From Roseovarius amoyensis (GTDB taxonomy: Bacteria; Pseudomonadota; Alphaproteobacteria; Rhodobacterales; Rhodobacteraceae), in the NCBI RefSeq assembly GCF_003260265.1, contig NZ_QITQ01000013.1, positions 1 to 64,000 on the forward strand: a DNA stretch of 64,000 bases, given 5' to 3'. The position numbers and the translations under genes are program-made. The notes under the pieces were generated by a model. It ran no database searches. It was not told the origin of the DNA and worked only from the letters and a program-made list of their open reading frames with translations. This document shows positions 44,936-54,465 of this stretch, piece by piece. How positions within the stretch are numbered: the stretch's first letter is position 1; the number at the start of each line of letters is the position of its first letter.

Positions 44936-47416
44936 CTATTGCGAAACGCGCGGCTCCAGCACCGTCACGCCGACCGCCGCCGCACGGGCAAGTTCGGGGT
45001 CAAGCGACATCGGGATATATTCCCCCCGCCGCCACAGTTGTGACAGGTCGTCGTAATGGCGGCTGAGGAAATGGCCCGACTGGCCGGTCGAGACGATGAA
45101 GACGCTGCTGTCAGGGTCGGCGAAATCATAGACCCCGCGATACCCCGCACCGTGCACGTTCAGGAACGGTTGCGGATCGGCGCCCGAGGTACGCCCGCGC
45201 ATCAGCGTGTTGTCCCCGCCCGAGGTCGATTGCCGGATATTGACGAAATAACGCAGGATCGGCACCGAGCCCAGCACCGGATGGTCATGCGTGGCCTGGT
45301 GCGCGTCGCCCCAGCGCAGGCTTTCCAGCGCGGCGCCATAGCGTTCACCGACCCAGACCAGCGCATCATCCAGCGCCAGGCGCGCGATGTCGGTGCAGGT
45401 CTCGCGGTCGCTCGACTGGCGGATGTCGCACCATTCGGCGGCACCGTCGATGTCACGATAGACCCGTTCCAGGAACACCGGGTCGGGATGGCTGAACTCT
45501 TCTGCCAGCGGACCCAGATCGTCTTGGATCAGCCTTACCGTCAGCGCCCGCATCCAGGCCGCGTAAAGCAGCGGCTCGGGCAGGTGTTCGTTCATCTCGC
45601 CGTTCCAGGCCGACAGCAGTTCCAGCGCACGCTGGCGCTGGCGCTCGGGCGTGCCGGCAGGTGCGGCCTCGCCTGTGAACCACAGGTCCTTGCCGATCAG
45701 CGGCAGCAGCGCCCGCGCGGTAAAGCTGACGGTGTCGAGCTGCGCCTCGATGAAACTGTCACGCGTATGCACCCGGCGCGCCTGCATCAGCCGCTGCCAG
45801 CGGTGCACCCGCTGGGTGTCGCCCCAGGTAAAGCTGACATGCGCGGGAAACGGGCGGTCGACGATCTTGTTGTTGGTATTGCCCAGCAACCCGCCGCGGG
45901 GCGCTACGAATTCGGGGTTGGCGGCATAGGACGTCATCGCCGGCCAGCGATTTTGGGCAAGCCAGCCACGGCTGGGCATCCGGCCCTGGGTTTCGTGCTC
46001 GGCATCGCGGCGCGGCATGGCGCCGAGCATCTTCATGGCAATGGTTTCGCTGTCCGCCAGCACCAGGTTCTGCGAGGGGGCGACAAAGAAACGCCCCGCC
46101 TCCAGCGCCTCGGCCACCGATTGTGCCCGCATCAATGCCATGGCAGCGGTCATGGTGGTGTCATGCGCCGACAACGCCGTCCACGCGACCGAGGCAACAT
46201 GCCCCGGCGGCGTCACACGCGCCAGGTCGAACCGGCTGCCGGGCAGGACGGGGCCGTTTTCCGTCCAGCGCAGGGTCAGGGTGACGGGGTCCTGATCCTT
46301 GATGCGGATGATGGTGTTCTCGGTACGGAACGGCTTGTAGCCATCAGGCGTCAGGTATTCCGCCGGGTTTTCCGGGTTCAACCGCTCGATATAGACATCT
46401 TGGTCGTCCATATAGGACGACGTCACCCCCCAGCCCAGGTTGGCGTTGCGCCCGCTGATCACCAGCGGGATGCCCGGAATGGTGCCGCCGATGACACCGC
46501 CATCGGGCAGTTCCATCCGCGCCAGATACCAGAACGACGGCGCGGTAAAGCTCAGATGCGGGTCGTTGGCCAACAGCGTGCCGCCGCTGGCCGAACGCGA
46601 CGGCGCTGCCGCCCAGGCGTTCGAGGCGCCGGCGAGTTCCCGCTCGGCGAAGGGCCAGAACGGTGGCCGATCCGTATCAGCGCTTGCCAGCCGGGGCGAC
46701 AACGCGTCGAGTTCGGGAAAGAGCGACGCGTAATCGGGCAGTGCGGCGATGCCGGTGCCCGGCGCCAGCGGCATGATGTCGGCCAGTCGCGCCGGGTCGT
46801 CCTGCGCCAGCGACGCGCGGGCATAAAGCACCTCTTCCTTCAGGTGGCCCGACATCTGCACCGCCATGAGTTTCAGCAGCGCGACTGAATCGGCCGGCTG
46901 CCAGGGCGCGATGGCGACATCGAACATGAACATCTCGGGCGCGCCGCGGCCCAGGGCATCCTCGTTGATCTCGGCCAGCCGGGCATTGACGCCGGCGGCA
47001 TAGGCCCGCAGCGCCGCCTGGGTGCGCGCGTCCTGCACGCTGACCGAACTGCGCGCCTGCGCGTAAAAACCGAACCGGCGCATGATCTTGTCGGTTTCCA
47101 GCGTCTGGGTACCGAACACCTCTGACAGGCGGCCCTGCACGGTGCGCCGCATCGTTACCATCTGCCACAGCCGGTCCTGCGCATGGGCGTAGCCAAGGCC
47201 GAAAAAGCTGTCCAGGTCTGTGCCGCCAAAGATATGCGGCACATTGGCGTGGTCGCGCACGATTTCGACCGGGGCAGAGATGCCCTCGACCGTCAGCCGC
47301 TTGTCATAGTCGGGCAGCGAGCGCGACAGCAGGAAATAGATGGACGCCATCGCAAGCGTGGCCAGCACCACCATCGCGGCCGCGATCCGGAAGAGCCATT
47401 TCAGCACCGGTCCCAT
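44936..47416 (-). CDS. Penicillin acylase family protein
   Basis: An 826-residue Ntn-hydrolase precursor. An N-terminal hydrophobic segment (about 8-30, uncleaved anchor or signal) leads it to the periplasm. The catalytic serine after self-cleavage is about S265 (LAGASNAWAA), splitting it into alpha and beta chains. ANDPHLSFTAPSFWY, IPGIPLVISGRN and GLLGNTNNK are further family blocks. Members cleave amide bonds of beta-lactams or of acyl-homoserine lactones; the natural substrate here is unknown. The ATG at 47416 is chosen for the anchor; the frame runs to 47482. Confidence 0.9.
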   Translation of the reverse strand: MGPVLKWLFRIAAAMVVLATLAMASIYFLLSRSLPDYDKRLTVEGISAPVEIVRDHANVPHIFGGTDLDSFFGLGYAHAQDRLWQMVTMRRTVQGRLSEVFGTQTLETDKIMRRFGFYAQARSSVSVQDARTQAALRAYAAGVNARLAEINEDALGRGAPEMFMFDVAIAPWQPADSVALLKLMAVQMSGHLKEEVLYARASLAQDDPARLADIMPLAPGTGIAALPDYASLFPELDALSPRLASADTDRPPFWPFAERELAGASNAWAAAPSRSASGGTLLANDPHLSFTAPSFWYLARMELPDGGVIGGTIPGIPLVISGRNANLGWGVTSSYMDDQDVYIERLNPENPAEYLTPDGYKPFRTENTIIRIKDQDPVTLTLRWTENGPVLPGSRFDLARVTPPGHVASVAWTALSAHDTTMTAAMALMRAQSVAEALEAGRFFVAPSQNLVLADSETIAMKMLGAMPRRDAEHETQGRMPSRGWLAQNRWPAMTSYAANPEFVAPRGGLLGNTNNKIVDRPFPAHVSFTWGDTQRVHRWQRLMQARRVHTRDSFIEAQLDTVSFTARALLPLIGKDLWFTGEAAPAGTPERQRQRALELLSAWNGEMNEHLPEPLLYAAWMRALTVRLIQDDLGPLAEEFSHPDPVFLERVYRDIDGAAEWCDIRQSSDRETCTDIARLALDDALVWVGERYGAALESLRWGDAHQATHDHPVLGSVPILRYFVNIRQSTSGGDNTLMRGRTSGADPQPFLNVHGAGYRGVYDFADPDSSVFIVSTGQSGHFLSRHYDDLSQLWRRGEYIPMSLDPELARAAAVGVTVLEPRVSQ

Positions 47417-47510
47417 TCTCGCGCGCGTCCCGTTTCCCCTTGCATCCGGCGTCGGAATAGTCAGGAATCCGGCTCGATACAATGGCCGCGACGAGGGAGG
47501 GTACGTAACA

Positions 47511-48383
47511 ATGGCGAAACTGGCATTTCTTGGCCTGGGCGTAATGGGCTTTCCGATGGCCGGGCACCTGCAGGCCGCGGGCCATGACGTCTGTGTCTAC
47601 AACCGCACCGCGGCCAAGGCCCAAGCCTGGGTCGACCAGCATGGCGGGCGCAGCGCCCCCACCCCGCGCGAGGCCGCCGAGGGCGCCGATTTCGTGATGA
47701 CCTGCGTCGGCAATGACGACGACCTGCGGGGTGTCTGCCTTGGCGATGATGGCGCATTCGCCGGGATGAAACCGGGGGCGATCCTGGTCGATCACACCAC
47801 CGTTTCGGCCAAGGTCACGCAGGAACTGGCCGCCATCGCGCGCGAGGCGGGGCTGGGTTTCGTCGACGCCCCCATTTCCGGCGGGCAGGCCGGGGCCGAG
47901 AACGGCCAGCTTTCGGTCATGTGTGGTGGCACGCAGGCCGACTATGCCGCCGCCGAGCCGGTGATGAACACCTATGCCAAGCTCTGCCGCCGCATCGGCG
48001 ACAGCGGCGCGGGCCAGATGACCAAGATGTGCAACCAGATCGCCATCGCCGGACTGGTGCAGGCCCTGTCCGAAGCGCTGCATTTCGCCGAAAAAGCAGG
48101 GCTAGACGGGCGCGCGGTGGTCGAAGTGATCAGCCAGGGTGCCGCCGGGTCGTGGCAGATGGCCAACCGGTACGAGACCATGCTCGACGATCATTTCGAG
48201 CACGGCTTTGCAGTCGACTGGATGCGCAAGGATCTGGGTATCTGCCTGGACACCGCCAATGAGAACGGCGCCTCGCTGCCGGTGACCGCGCTGGTGGACC
48301 AGTATTACAAGGACGTCCAAAAGATGGGCGGCGGGCGCTGGGACACGTCAAGCCTGTTCAAGCGGCTCAGAAAGCTGGGCTGA
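47511..48383 (+). CDS. 3-hydroxyisobutyrate dehydrogenase-like NAD(P) oxidoreductase
   Basis: A 290-residue beta-hydroxyacid dehydrogenase. Dinucleotide site FLGLGVMGFPMAGHL at the start, substrate region FVDAPISGGQAGAENGQLSVMCGG, catalytic lysine context GQMTKMCNQIAIAGLVQALSEAL and C-terminal MRKDLGICLDTA. Substrate may be 3-hydroxyisobutyrate, tartronate semialdehyde or another short hydroxyacid. GGGAGGG lies 10 bases before the ATG at 47511. Confidence 0.93.
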   Translation: MAKLAFLGLGVMGFPMAGHLQAAGHDVCVYNRTAAKAQAWVDQHGGRSAPTPREAAEGADFVMTCVGNDDDLRGVCLGDDGAFAGMKPGAILVDHTTVSAKVTQELAAIAREAGLGFVDAPISGGQAGAENGQLSVMCGGTQADYAAAEPVMNTYAKLCRRIGDSGAGQMTKMCNQIAIAGLVQALSEALHFAEKAGLDGRAVVEVISQGAAGSWQMANRYETMLDDHFEHGFAVDWMRKDLGICLDTANENGASLPVTALVDQYYKDVQKMGGGRWDTSSLFKRLRKLG

Positions 48384-48478
48384 AGGCGACGCCGGGCGGG
48401 CGCGCCCAACCCGGGCAACACCAGACAGCGCGCCGCCGCCCCCAAGCCGGGGCATTTGCTCGGTGCCGGCTGAACGAG

Positions 48479-48499
48479 GCCCCGGACCAGGTTCGGGGC
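48479..48499. repeat. Near-perfect palindrome between convergent genes
   Basis: GCCCCGGACC and GGTTCGGGGC around one central base, with a single G-T wobble pair. Related CCCCGGA...TCCGGGG palindromes are scattered between genes in alphaproteobacteria. It lies 96 bases after the dehydrogenase stop and 12 bases before the esterase stop, a suitable bidirectional terminator position, though no T-run follows. Confidence 0.5.
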
Positions 48500-48510
48500 G
48501 CGGCGGGTGG

Positions 48511-49176
48511 TCAGAACCCCATCTTGTCACGCATGAAGGCCAGCGCCACCGACAGCCCATCAGGGTCAATGCCGTGGCCGGTGCCCTGCATCACATGGGC
48601 ATAGACATCCGTCCACCCGGCCGCCTGCAGCGCCTCGGCGGCCTCGGGCATCGACGAGGGCGGCACCAGGTCGTCGGCGTCGCCATGTACCAACAGCACC
48701 GGCGGGCGGCTGACCACCTCGTCGCGCAACAACTCTGGCGACAGAAGGCGCCCGGAAAACGCCACCACGCCCGCAACCGCATCCTCGCGCCGGGGCGCGA
48801 CGTGCAGGGCCAGCATGGTGCCCTGGCTGAATCCGAACAGAACCACCTGTTCGGGCAGCAGATCCTCGTCCACCATCAGCGCGTCGAGAAAGGCGTTGAT
48901 GTCGTCCACCGCCGCCATCATCCCGCGCTCGGCCTCTTCCTGCGACGAGCCGTCGATCCAGGGGATCGGAAACCACTGCAGCCCGCCGGGCATCATCGGG
49001 ATCGATTCGGGCGCATCAGGTGCGACGAACAGCGTATCGGGCAGATGGTCGGCCAGCACGTCCGCCAGCCCCAGCAGGTCGGCGCCATTCGCCCCGTAAC
49101 CGTGCAAAAACACCACTGCCGACCTTGTCGTGCCCGATTTCGGCCCCTTGCGGCCGGCATTCAGAACCCGCGTCAT
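48511..49176 (-). CDS. Alpha/beta hydrolase, phospholipase/carboxylesterase family
   Basis: A 221-residue serine hydrolase. Oxyanion region VVFLHGYGANGADLL, nucleophile GFSQGTMLALH, acid GDADDLVPP and histidine GTGHGID form a full triad. Members are carboxylesterases or acyl-protein thioesterases. The ATG at 49176 overlaps the stop of the glycosylase gene by ATGA; the open frame further upstream lies inside that gene. Confidence 0.92.
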   Translation of the reverse strand: MTRVLNAGRKGPKSGTTRSAVVFLHGYGANGADLLGLADVLADHLPDTLFVAPDAPESIPMMPGGLQWFPIPWIDGSSQEEAERGMMAAVDDINAFLDALMVDEDLLPEQVVLFGFSQGTMLALHVAPRREDAVAGVVAFSGRLLSPELLRDEVVSRPPVLLVHGDADDLVPPSSMPEAAEALQAAGWTDVYAHVMQGTGHGIDPDGLSVALAFMRDKMGF

Positions 49177-49802
49177 CTGATCCCTTCCCTTTGTTTGGCG
49201 ACCCGGTAGTAGGCCCACAGCAGCCGCGCCGCAACCGATCTCCACGGCGCCCAGGGCTCTGCCATCTGGCGCAGATCGCGTGGGCGCGGCCGCTCGGACA
49301 GATCGTAGAGCAGGCGCGCGGCCTCCTGCAACGCCAGGTCGCCGGGGGCAAAGACATCCGCCCGCCCGAGGCTGAACATCGCATAGATTTCCGCCGTCCA
49401 CACGCCGATGCCCGGCAACTCGGTCAGCCGGGCCACGACATCCGCATCAGGAAGGGCGCGCAACACATTGAAATCCAGATCGCTTTCCGCAAGAGCGCGG
49501 ATATAGCGGATCTTCTGCCGGCTCAGTCCCGCGGCGCGCAGATCGGCCTCGTCCGCGCGGCGGATCGGGTCCGGCGCATCCAGTCCCGCCGCCTGCATCC
49601 GGTTCCAGATCGCATCTGCCGCGCTGGTGCTGAGCTGCTGGCTGACGATGGCGCTGAGCAGTGCCGCAAACCCATCAGCGCGCCGGCGCAGCGGCACCGG
49701 GCCGCAAAGGTCGCGGGCATGGGCCATGCGCGGGCAGATCGCCGCCAGGTGCGCCATGCCTTCCTCGATATCCGCCTCGGTTTCGATGATGCGCCCGGTC
49801 AC
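49173..49802 (-). CDS. DNA-3-methyladenine glycosylase II-like
   Basis: A 209-residue base-excision glycosylase of the HhH-GPD superfamily, AlkA-like: SAIVSQQLSTSAADAIWNRM, helix-hairpin-helix LPGIGVWTAEIYAMF, and catalytic Asp in VFAPGDLALQ. It removes alkylated purines. I prefer the GTG at 49802, which begins at the conserved part; an ATG at 49916 would add 38 residues of poor quality. Confidence 0.9.
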   Translation of the reverse strand: MTGRIIETEADIEEGMAHLAAICPRMAHARDLCGPVPLRRRADGFAALLSAIVSQQLSTSAADAIWNRMQAAGLDAPDPIRRADEADLRAAGLSRQKIRYIRALAESDLDFNVLRALPDADVVARLTELPGIGVWTAEIYAMFSLGRADVFAPGDLALQEAARLLYDLSERPRPRDLRQMAEPWAPWRSVAARLLWAYYRVAKQREGIR

Positions 49803-49976
49803 GGCGATGCCCCCGGTCCGGGCGTAGGCATCGGTCGCTGGAAAGAAAGATCGGTTTGGCGGGTCATCAGGGCGACTATAGGCAACCCGTCGGCGCGGGC
49901 CAATCGGCGATTTCATACGCCTGCGCCGGGCAGTACCGCCCTTTCCCGGCGGGCCGGATCAGGGCATACATAGGGC

Positions 49977-50828
49977 ATGGGTGACTCGATCTCTCTTCCC
50001 GGTGGTGACTGGCCGGTGCTGGAACCCGGATGGGTGTGGCTTTGCGGCGCCGGGCCGGGCGATCCGGGACTGTTGACGCTGCACGCGCTCAACGCGCTCG
50101 GTCAGGCCGACAAGGTGATCTATGATGCGCTGGTGGACGAGGCGATCCTTGGCTGGGCGCCGCAGGCAGAGCTGATCTATGCCGGCAAGCGCGGCGGCAA
50201 GGCCTCGGCCAGCCAGCGCGACATATCGCTGAAACTGGTCGAACTGGCGCAGGCCGGACACAAGGTGCTGCGTCTCAAGGGCGGCGATCCCTTTGTATTT
50301 GGCCGTGGCGGTGAAGAGGCGCAGACGCTGGTGCAGCATGGCGTGCCGATCCGCGTCGTGCCCGGCATCACCGCCGGCATCGGCGGGCTGGCCTATGCCG
50401 GCATTCCCGCCACCCATCGCGACGTCAACCAGGCGATCACCTTTGTCACCGGGCATGACCAGTCGGGCAGGACACCGGCGACGCTGGACTGGCAGGCCAT
50501 CGCGCGGGGCAGCCAGGTAATCGTGATCTACATGGGTATGCGACACGCCGCCGGCATCGCCGAGGCGCTGATGAATGCGGGCCGGGCGGCGGATGAACCC
50601 TGCGCAGTGATCACCTCCGCCACCACGCCCCGCCAGCAGGTGCTGGAAACCACGCTGGCCGCAATGGCCGCCGACATCGCCGCGGCAGGGCTGGAGCCGC
50701 CAGCGATCCTGTGCGTCGGGCGGGCGGTGCTGATGCGCCAGGCGCTCGACTGGCTGGGGATGGTCGCGGGCGTGGCCCCGCGCAACCCCGACCCGCTGGG
50801 CCGGGGCCGCCCCGCCGAGGCATCATGA
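49977..50828 (+). CDS. cobA: Uroporphyrinogen-III C-methyltransferase
   Basis: A 283-residue SAM enzyme making precorrin-2 for B12 and siroheme. Motifs: GAGPGDPGLLTLHALNAL, GKRGG, LKGGDPFVFGRGGEE, PGITAGIGGLAYAGIPATHR and VIYMGM. It is a single-domain SUMT, not CysG. ATG 49977 follows a short AGGGC. pgi follows 82 bases later on the same strand. Confidence 0.95.
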   Translation: MGDSISLPGGDWPVLEPGWVWLCGAGPGDPGLLTLHALNALGQADKVIYDALVDEAILGWAPQAELIYAGKRGGKASASQRDISLKLVELAQAGHKVLRLKGGDPFVFGRGGEEAQTLVQHGVPIRVVPGITAGIGGLAYAGIPATHRDVNQAITFVTGHDQSGRTPATLDWQAIARGSQVIVIYMGMRHAAGIAEALMNAGRAADEPCAVITSATTPRQQVLETTLAAMAADIAAAGLEPPAILCVGRAVLMRQALDWLGMVAGVAPRNPDPLGRGRPAEAS

Positions 50829-50910
50829 CCAGCGCTGCACACGCTTTTGTTCATGCGAAACATGTAGTTACACCGAATGATTTGAGTATGATTCAGACGA
50901 GGCACAGATC

Positions 50911-52509
50911 ATGTGGGAGGCACTGAAAGCCGAGCGCGGCGCGCACATCGCCGATCTGCTGCGGGACGCAGGCCGCGCCGCCGATTTCTCGGTGCGCATG
51001 GACGGGATACTGTTCGACTATTCCAAGACCTCCATGACGGCGCAGGCACGCGCGGGCCTGCTGGCGCTTTTCGAGACGCGCGGCGTGGCCGAGCGGCGCG
51101 AGGCCATGTTCACCGGCGAGCCGATCAACGAAACCGAGGGCCGCGCGGTGCTGCATGTTGCGCTGCGCAACCTGTCGGGCGGGCCGATCGTGTCGGGCGG
51201 GCGCGACGTGATGCCCAAGGTTCGCCAGACGCTGGAACGGATGGAACAATTCGCCGACAAGGTGCGCTCGGGTGATTTCCGCTGCGCCGGGGGCGCGGTG
51301 CGCGACGTGGTGAATATCGGCATCGGCGGATCGCACCTGGGCCCGGAAATGGCGGTGCGCGCGCTGGCGCCCTGGCATGACGGGCCGCGTTGTCATTTCG
51401 TCTCGAACATCGACGGGGCGGATATTTCCGACACGCTCAAGGGGCTCGACCCGGCCACCACGCTGGTGATCGTCGCCTCGAAATCCTTTACCACGCAGGA
51501 AACCATGACCAACGCGCAGACGGCGCGCGACTGGATGGCGGCAGTGGTCGACGATCCGGCGGCGCAGTTCGTGGCGCTGTCCAGCGCCGTGGACAGGACG
51601 GCCGAATTCGGCATCGCCCCCTCGCGCGTCTTCGGGTTCGAGGATTGGGTCGGCGGGCGCTATTCGATCTGGGGGCCGATCGGGCTGTCGCTGATGATCG
51701 CCGTGGGGCCCGGGGCATTCCGCGACTTCCTGGCGGGGGGCGAGGCGATGGATACCCATTTCCGCACCGCGCCGGCGCAGCAGAACATGCCGGTGATGCT
51801 GGCGCTGACGGGACTGTGGCACAGCCATGTGTGCGGCTATCCCACCCGCGCGGTACTGCCCTACGACCAGCGGCTGGCGCGGCTGCCGGCCTATCTGCAG
51901 CAGCTGGAAATGGAATCGAACGGCAAGGGCGTCAGCATGGGCGGGCAGCCGCTTGACGGGCCGTCGGGGCCGGTGGTCTGGGGCGAACCCGGCACCAACG
52001 GCCAGCACGCGTTTTACCAGCTTCTGCACCAGGGCACGCAGGTGGTGCCGTGCGAATTCATGGTCGCCGCGCGGGGCAATGATCCGCATCTGGATCATCA
52101 CCACCGGCTGCTGGTGGCCAACTGCCTGGCCCAGTCCAAGGCGCTGATGCGCGGGCGCAGCCGCGACGAGGCACGCGCGCTGGCCGAGGCGCAGGGTTTT
52201 TCCGCCGCGGAATTGGACCGACAGGCGGCGCACCGGACATTTCCGGGCAACCGCCCCTCGACCACGCTGATCCATGACCGGCTGACGCCGGGGCGGCTGG
52301 GCCAGATCATCGCGCTTTACGAACACCGCGTATTCGTCGAGGGGGTGATGCTGGGCATCAACTCGTTCGACCAATGGGGGGTGGAGCTGGGCAAGGAACT
52401 GGCGGGCGAGATCGCGCCGGTTCTGGATGGCAAGGCCGGCACCGAGGACATCCGCGACAGCTCGACCCGGCAGCTCATCGACTTTGTCAAAGGCGCAGAC
52501 GGGGGCTGA
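50911..52509 (+). CDS. pgi: Glucose-6-phosphate isomerase
   Basis: A 532-residue enzyme interconverting glucose-6-phosphate and fructose-6-phosphate. [35 protein letters not shown] and the second signature GVELGKELA are present. The 60 bases upstream are A+T-rich compared with the surroundings and hold a short inverted repeat TGTAGTTACA (50863-50872) and a -10-like TATGAT (50887-50892). It converges on the MFS gene with 6 bases between. Confidence 0.96.
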   Translation: MWEALKAERGAHIADLLRDAGRAADFSVRMDGILFDYSKTSMTAQARAGLLALFETRGVAERREAMFTGEPINETEGRAVLHVALRNLSGGPIVSGGRDVMPKVRQTLERMEQFADKVRSGDFRCAGGAVRDVVNIGIGGSHLGPEMAVRALAPWHDGPRCHFVSNIDGADISDTLKGLDPATTLVIVASKSFTTQETMTNAQTARDWMAAVVDDPAAQFVALSSAVDRTAEFGIAPSRVFGFEDWVGGRYSIWGPIGLSLMIAVGPGAFRDFLAGGEAMDTHFRTAPAQQNMPVMLALTGLWHSHVCGYPTRAVLPYDQRLARLPAYLQQLEMESNGKGVSMGGQPLDGPSGPVVWGEPGTNGQHAFYQLLHQGTQVVPCEFMVAARGNDPHLDHHHRLLVANCLAQSKALMRGRSRDEARALAEAQGFSAAELDRQAAHRTFPGNRPSTTLIHDRLTPGRLGQIIALYEHRVFVEGVMLGINSFDQWGVELGKELAGEIAPVLDGKAGTEDIRDSSTRQLIDFVKGADGG

Positions 52510-52515
52510 GGCGGA

Positions 52516-53736
52516 TCAGTTCTCTCGCGGGCGCAGTACCAGCCAGATCAGCGAGCCGCCCGCCAGCGTCAGGAACGGGATCATCGCCAGGTTGACCGCC
52601 GCCCAGCCCGCCTGCGGTGTCCCGCCCGAGCAGTTCATCAGCCCGCCCGAGGCGAGCGAGGCCATCGTCACCCCGCCAAAGACGATCAGGTCGTTGAGGC
52701 CCTGCATACGCCCGCGCTCATGCGGCTCATGCGCGCCGGCCAGCATCGTCGTCGCGCCGATAAAGCCGAAGTTCCACCCAAGCCCCAGTAGAATGAGGGC
52801 GATAAAGAAGTTCTCCAGTTCGACCCCCTGCAGGGCCACCACCCCGGCCCCGGCAAGGATAACCAGCCCGGTGCCGACGATCTTTTCGACCCCGAACCGC
52901 ACGATCAGGTGGCCGGTAAAGAAGGATGGCACGTACATCGCCAGCACGTGACCGGTGACGATATCGGCGGCATTGCCGGCCTCGAACCCGCAGCCGACCA
53001 CGGCCAGCGGGGTCGAGGTCATCACCAGGTTCATCAGCGCATAGGAAACGGTGGCGCAGATCACCGCCACGGCGATGCGCGGGGTGGTCAGCAACTGCCA
53101 GCGGCTGCGCCCCACCGGGGCGTCTTCGGCCGGGATCGGGGGTTTGGGGATGTCGAGAAAGAAAAACAGCAGCGCACCACCGGCGTTCAGCACGATCACC
53201 GCCAGATAGGTGCCCAGGAACGGCACCACCATGGATTCGGCCGTCACCTTGACCAGCTGCGGCCCGATCACGGCGCTGGCCAACCCCCCCGCCATGACAT
53301 AGGAAATCGCCTTGGCGCAGAATTCATCGCTGGCGGTATCGGCGCCGGCAAAGCGGTAAAATCCCTGCGCCGACATGTAGGTGCCGGTAAACAGGCTGCC
53401 CAGCAGGTAGACCGGAAAGGACGCCGTCCACAGACCATAGGCGCAGATGGCCGCCCCCATCGCCCCGGCCCCCGCACCGATCAGAAAGCCCGCGCGCCGG
53501 CCCCACTGCTGCATCGTCCAGCTGAGCGGCGTCGCCGACAGCATCGAACCCAGAACGATCAGCGAGATCGGCAGCGTGGCAAAACAGATATTGGACGCCA
53601 GCGATTGCCCCGCCAGCCCCCCGACGACAAAGATCATCGGCATCTGCGATCCCAGGATCGCCTGAGCCAGCACCAGCACAGCAACATTGCGCCGGGCGCG
53701 GCGGTCGTCCTCAGGGGGAATAATTGTTTCAGTCAT
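52516..53736 (-). CDS. MFS family transporter
   Basis: A 406-residue membrane protein with about twelve transmembrane helices and MFS-type loops (WGRRAGFLIGAGAGAMGAAI between helices 2 and 3; GFIGATTMLAGAHEPHERGRMQGLND). The N-terminus is charged and cytoplasmic. Substrate unknown. It lies 51 bases after pgl on the same strand; the proximity to sugar-phosphate genes may be coincidental. Confidence 0.9.
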   Translation of the reverse strand: MTETIIPPEDDRRARRNVAVLVLAQAILGSQMPMIFVVGGLAGQSLASNICFATLPISLIVLGSMLSATPLSWTMQQWGRRAGFLIGAGAGAMGAAICAYGLWTASFPVYLLGSLFTGTYMSAQGFYRFAGADTASDEFCAKAISYVMAGGLASAVIGPQLVKVTAESMVVPFLGTYLAVIVLNAGGALLFFFLDIPKPPIPAEDAPVGRSRWQLLTTPRIAVAVICATVSYALMNLVMTSTPLAVVGCGFEAGNAADIVTGHVLAMYVPSFFTGHLIVRFGVEKIVGTGLVILAGAGVVALQGVELENFFIALILLGLGWNFGFIGATTMLAGAHEPHERGRMQGLNDLIVFGGVTMASLASGGLMNCSGGTPQAGWAAVNLAMIPFLTLAGGSLIWLVLRPREN

Positions 53737-53787
53737 CCCGCCCTGCTAGCCCCGTTGCCCGGGGGGTGCAAGAGTGTCGCAGCATGC

Positions 53788-54465
53788 TCAGGGTGCCCAG
53801 TGCATGACGGCCTCATCCAGCACCGCCGCCACGGGCGCCTGGATCGGCTGCGACGCGCGGGCACGATCGAGCGCGGCCTTCTTGGCCGCGCCGGTGATGA
53901 CGATATGCAAGGCCAGCGAGGCGCGCAGAACCCGGGCAGAAAGGCTGACCCGCGGCTCAGGCACATCCTTGGCGCGTATCGCCACCAATACCGGCGCATG
54001 CGGGTCGAGCGCGGCCTCTAGCGCGTCCGCCCCGGGAAAGAGCGAGGCGGTATGCATGTCCTCGCCCATGCCCAGCAGGCACACGTCGATGGGCAACAGC
54101 GGCACGATGCCGGCCTCGAGATCGGCCAGCACCTCTTCGGGTTCATGGCCCGGCGCGTAAAGCGGCAGCAGCCGCGCCCGCGCCGCGCGCCCCGTCAGCA
54201 GGCGCTTGCGCACCAGCCGGGCGTTCGAGCGCACATGCACCTCGGGCAGCCAGCGTTCGTCGCTCAGGCAGACATCCACCCTGCCCCAGTCGAGATCGGC
54301 ATCGCAAAGGCAGTCGAAAACCGGCCCCGGCGTGCTGCCCCCGGGGACCACGAACAGCACCCGTTCCTTGTGTTCCAGCGCCGCGTTCAACTCGCCCGCC
54401 AGACGGTTGGCCAGATGCACCGCCATCAAATCGGCATCGGGATAGTCGATCCATTCCATGCTCAT
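53788..54465 (-). CDS. pgl: 6-phosphogluconolactonase
   Basis: A 225-residue lactonase of the glucosamine-6-phosphate isomerase/6PGL superfamily, hydrolysing 6-phosphogluconolactone. N-terminal VVPGGSTPGPVFDCLC, LSDERWLP, SNARLVRKRLL and LLGMGEDMHTASLFPG are family motifs; the last usually reads GxDGHTA, with Met here for Gly. The start overlaps the zwf stop by ATGA. Confidence 0.95.
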   Translation of the reverse strand: MSMEWIDYPDADLMAVHLANRLAGELNAALEHKERVLFVVPGGSTPGPVFDCLCDADLDWGRVDVCLSDERWLPEVHVRSNARLVRKRLLTGRAARARLLPLYAPGHEPEEVLADLEAGIVPLLPIDVCLLGMGEDMHTASLFPGADALEAALDPHAPVLVAIRAKDVPEPRVSLSARVLRASLALHIVITGAAKKAALDRARASQPIQAPVAAVLDEAVMHWAP

